Made by a program: the position numbers and the translations under genes
From: Betaproteobacteria bacterium
Lineage (GTDB): Bacteria; Pseudomonadota; Gammaproteobacteria; Burkholderiales; SG8-41
Reading direction: 5' to 3'
DNA length: 64,000 nt
Assembly (NCBI GenBank): GCA_947486575.1
Contig: CANKUB010000007.1
Span: forward strand, 1-64,000
The notes under the pieces: model-generated
Seen by the model: only the letters and a program-made list of their open reading frames with translations
What the model was told of the DNA's origin: nothing
The model's database searches: none
Part shown: positions 62,097 through 64,000 of the stretch, piece after piece
How positions within the stretch are numbered: the stretch's first letter is position 1
Layout of the letters: each line of letters opens with the position of its first letter

Positions 62097-62120
62097 TAAA
62101 AACAAATAGTTACAGAACTC
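62097..62120 (+). repeat. dispersed AT-rich motif, secA-argJ intergenic copy
   Basis: TAAAAACAAATAGTTACAGAACTC; related copy AATAAAAACAAATAGTTGCTG at about 63362. Confidence 0.5.
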
Positions 62121-62124
62121 TCTC

Positions 62125-63354
62125 ATGGCCGTAAATCTCTCAGCGCCTGACCCTGCCAAGCTCTCCGCGATTAGTGGTGTAGAACTAGGCTTCGCGGAAG
62201 CGGGCATACGCAAAGCCGCGCGCCGCGATTTAATGCTGATGCGTCTGGCGCAGGGCTCGCGTGTGGCGGGCGTGTTCACGCAAAACAGTTTCGCTGCGGC
62301 GCCCGTGCAGATATGCCGCGAACACCTTGCGGCTAACCAGTCAATCAGCGCCATTGTCGTCAATGCCGGTAATGCCAATTGTGGCACCGGTGAACAAGGC
62401 TTGGCCGCCGCACGCAAAACGTGCGAAGCCACCGCGCGACTGCTGGGTTGTGCGCCCGAAGCTGTGCTGCCGTTTTCAACCGGCGTGATTCTCGAACACC
62501 TGCCGGTGGAGCGTATCAAAGCCGCGCTGCCAGCCTGCGTGCAAACGCTGGCGGCCAATCATTGGGCCGATGCTGCCGCAGCGATCATGACTACCGACAC
62601 TGTGCCCAAGGGCGCATCGGCCAGCGCCGTCATCGGCGGCAAGCCGGTGCGCGTCACTGGCATCGCCAAAGGTGTCGGTATGCTGCAACCGAATATGGCA
62701 ACCATGCTGACTTACATCGCCACCGATGCCGCCGTCGCGCAACCCGTGTTGCAGCGCATGGTGAAAGAAGTTGCCGACCGTTCGTTTAACCGCGTGACGG
62801 TGGATGGCGATACTTCGACCAATGATTCGTTTGTGCTAATCGCCACAGGCCGTGCAGGCCATGGCGAGATCACCAGCGCCGATTCTTCCGATTACACCGC
62901 GTTGCGCGAGGCTGTGCTCGCAGTGGCCGTGCCGCTGGCGCAAGCCATCGCGCGCGATGGTGAAGGCGCAACCAAGTTCATCACCATCCGCGTCAGCGGC
63001 GCGGCTGATGAGACAGAAGCCGCGCGCGTGGCCAAGTGCATCGCGCATTCCCCGCTGGTGAAAACAGCTTTCTTTGCCTCCGACCCGAATCTGGGACGTT
63101 TGATTATGGCGATTGGTAACGCGGGCGTGACTGAACTGGATGTCGCGAAAGTGTCGATCTGGCTCGGCGATGTTCGTGTGTTACTCAATGGTGGGCGCGA
63201 TCCGGCTTATCGCGAAGAAGACGGCGCGCGCGTGATGAAGCCTGCGGAAATTAGCGTGCATGTTGCGCTGGGACGTGGCAACGCAGAACAAACCGTGTGG
63301 ACCTGCGATTTTTCGTACGATTACGTCAAGATCAACGCAGAATACAGAACATAA
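62125..63354 (+). CDS. argJ: bifunctional glutamate N-acetyltransferase/amino-acid acetyltransferase ArgJ
   Basis: [21 protein letters not shown] cleavage motif; [21 protein letters not shown]. Confidence 0.96.
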   Translation: MAVNLSAPDPAKLSAISGVELGFAEAGIRKAARRDLMLMRLAQGSRVAGVFTQNSFAAAPVQICREHLAANQSISAIVVNAGNANCGTGEQGLAAARKTCEATARLLGCAPEAVLPFSTGVILEHLPVERIKAALPACVQTLAANHWADAAAAIMTTDTVPKGASASAVIGGKPVRVTGIAKGVGMLQPNMATMLTYIATDAAVAQPVLQRMVKEVADRSFNRVTVDGDTSTNDSFVLIATGRAGHGEITSADSSDYTALREAVLAVAVPLAQAIARDGEGATKFITIRVSGAADETEAARVAKCIAHSPLVKTAFFASDPNLGRLIMAIGNAGVTELDVAKVSIWLGDVRVLLNGGRDPAYREEDGARVMKPAEISVHVALGRGNAEQTVWTCDFSYDYVKINAEYRT

Positions 63355-63385
63355 AATTCTCAATAAAAACAAATAGTTGCTGTAT

Positions 63386-64000
63386 ATGACTGATGTAAGC
63401 CAACTGCTGGCGCACGCAGAATCGCTGGTGGCGCGGCTGGAAAAATTACTCCCCGCCGAAGCCGCGCCTACCGATTGGAAAGCCTCTATCGCGTTTCGCT
63501 GGCGGAAAATCAATGGCCGGGGTTTGCTGCAAGCAGTGAATCAGGTTCACCGCATTGCACTCAAAGACCTGCGCGGCATCGACGAACAAAAATCACTGGT
63601 CGAGCAAAACACGCGACAGTTTGTCGAAGGCTATCCCGCCAATAATGTACTGCTCACCGGCGCGCGCGGCACCGGCAAATCTTCGATGATCAAGGCGCTG
63701 CTGACCAAGTATGCGCCGCGTGGTTTGCGCGTGATCGAAGTCGAAAAACAGGATTTGATTGACCTGCCGGAAATCGTAGAACTGATTGGCGAACGGCCCG
63801 AACGCTTTGTGTTGTATTGCGATGATCTTTCGTTTGAGGCTGACGAGCCGGGTTACAAGGCGCTTAAAGTCATACTTGACGGCTCTGTAGCCGCGGCCTC
63901 GGAAAATTGCCTGATTTACGCCACATCGAACCGGCGTCATCTGATGCCGGAATTCATGAACGAAAATCTTGAATACAAACACGTCGGCGAAGAAATTCAT
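63386..64000 (+). CDS. DUF815-like ATP-binding protein (AAA), 3' truncated by window edge
   Basis: Open from ATG 63386 to window end: VEQNTRQFVEGYPANNVLLTGARGTGKSSMIKALL (Walker A), RFVLYCDDLSFEADEPGYKALKVILDGS; absent from the supplied ORF track. Confidence 0.88.
   Translation, partial: MTDVSQLLAHAESLVARLEKLLPAEAAPTDWKASIAFRWRKINGRGLLQAVNQVHRIALKDLRGIDEQKSLVEQNTRQFVEGYPANNVLLTGARGTGKSSMIKALLTKYAPRGLRVIEVEKQDLIDLPEIVELIGERPERFVLYCDDLSFEADEPGYKALKVILDGSVAAASENCLIYATSNRRHLMPEFMNENLEYKHVGEEIH

Noticed and set aside
1-64000. CRISPR arrays, rRNA or tRNA genes
   Set aside because: No regularly spaced direct repeats and no tRNA or rRNA signatures were noticed; a tRNAscan/CRISPR search was not possible.

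Overview
This 64-kb, GC-rich window looks like a betaproteobacterial (Burkholderiales-like) chromosome segment; the assignment rests on gene content and order only. About 0-28 kb and 45-56.6 kb are accessory/catabolic. They hold 11 intact Bug/TctC-type periplasmic solute-binding proteins plus one C-terminal remnant, mixed with CoA-transferases, hydrolases, dehydrogenases, an amidohydrolase, a cupin protein, a SoxCD-like pair and a SCO protein. No TctA/TctB membrane component is visible. 28.3-44.6 kb is more housekeeping-like (hrpA, FecR, nucleotidyl cyclase-PilZ, aminotransferase, Lrp regulator, AceE-type E1). 56.8-64 kb is a conserved block: lpxC, DUF721, M23 peptidase, secA, argJ and a DUF815-like ATPase that runs off the window end and is missing from the ORF track. 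Main observations: (1) an eight-gene minus-strand cluster that strictly alternates enzyme and solute-binding protein; (2) a tightly overlapping Vgb/cytochrome - phosphonatase-like HAD - SBP - SBP operon; (3) a CoA-transferase alpha subunit with one in-frame TGA followed by a stem-loop of SECIS-like geometry, most simply a nonsense mutation or sequence error; (4) a GNAT gene with an in-frame TAA; (5) two unannotated gene remnants, a ring-hydroxylating dioxygenase beta subunit and a TctC C-terminus; (6) a nucleotidyl cyclase fused to PilZ; (7) a dispersed AT-rich motif with near-identical copies; (8) an intrinsic terminator about 26 bp upstream of secA. No rRNA, tRNA or CRISPR array was recognised by eye.
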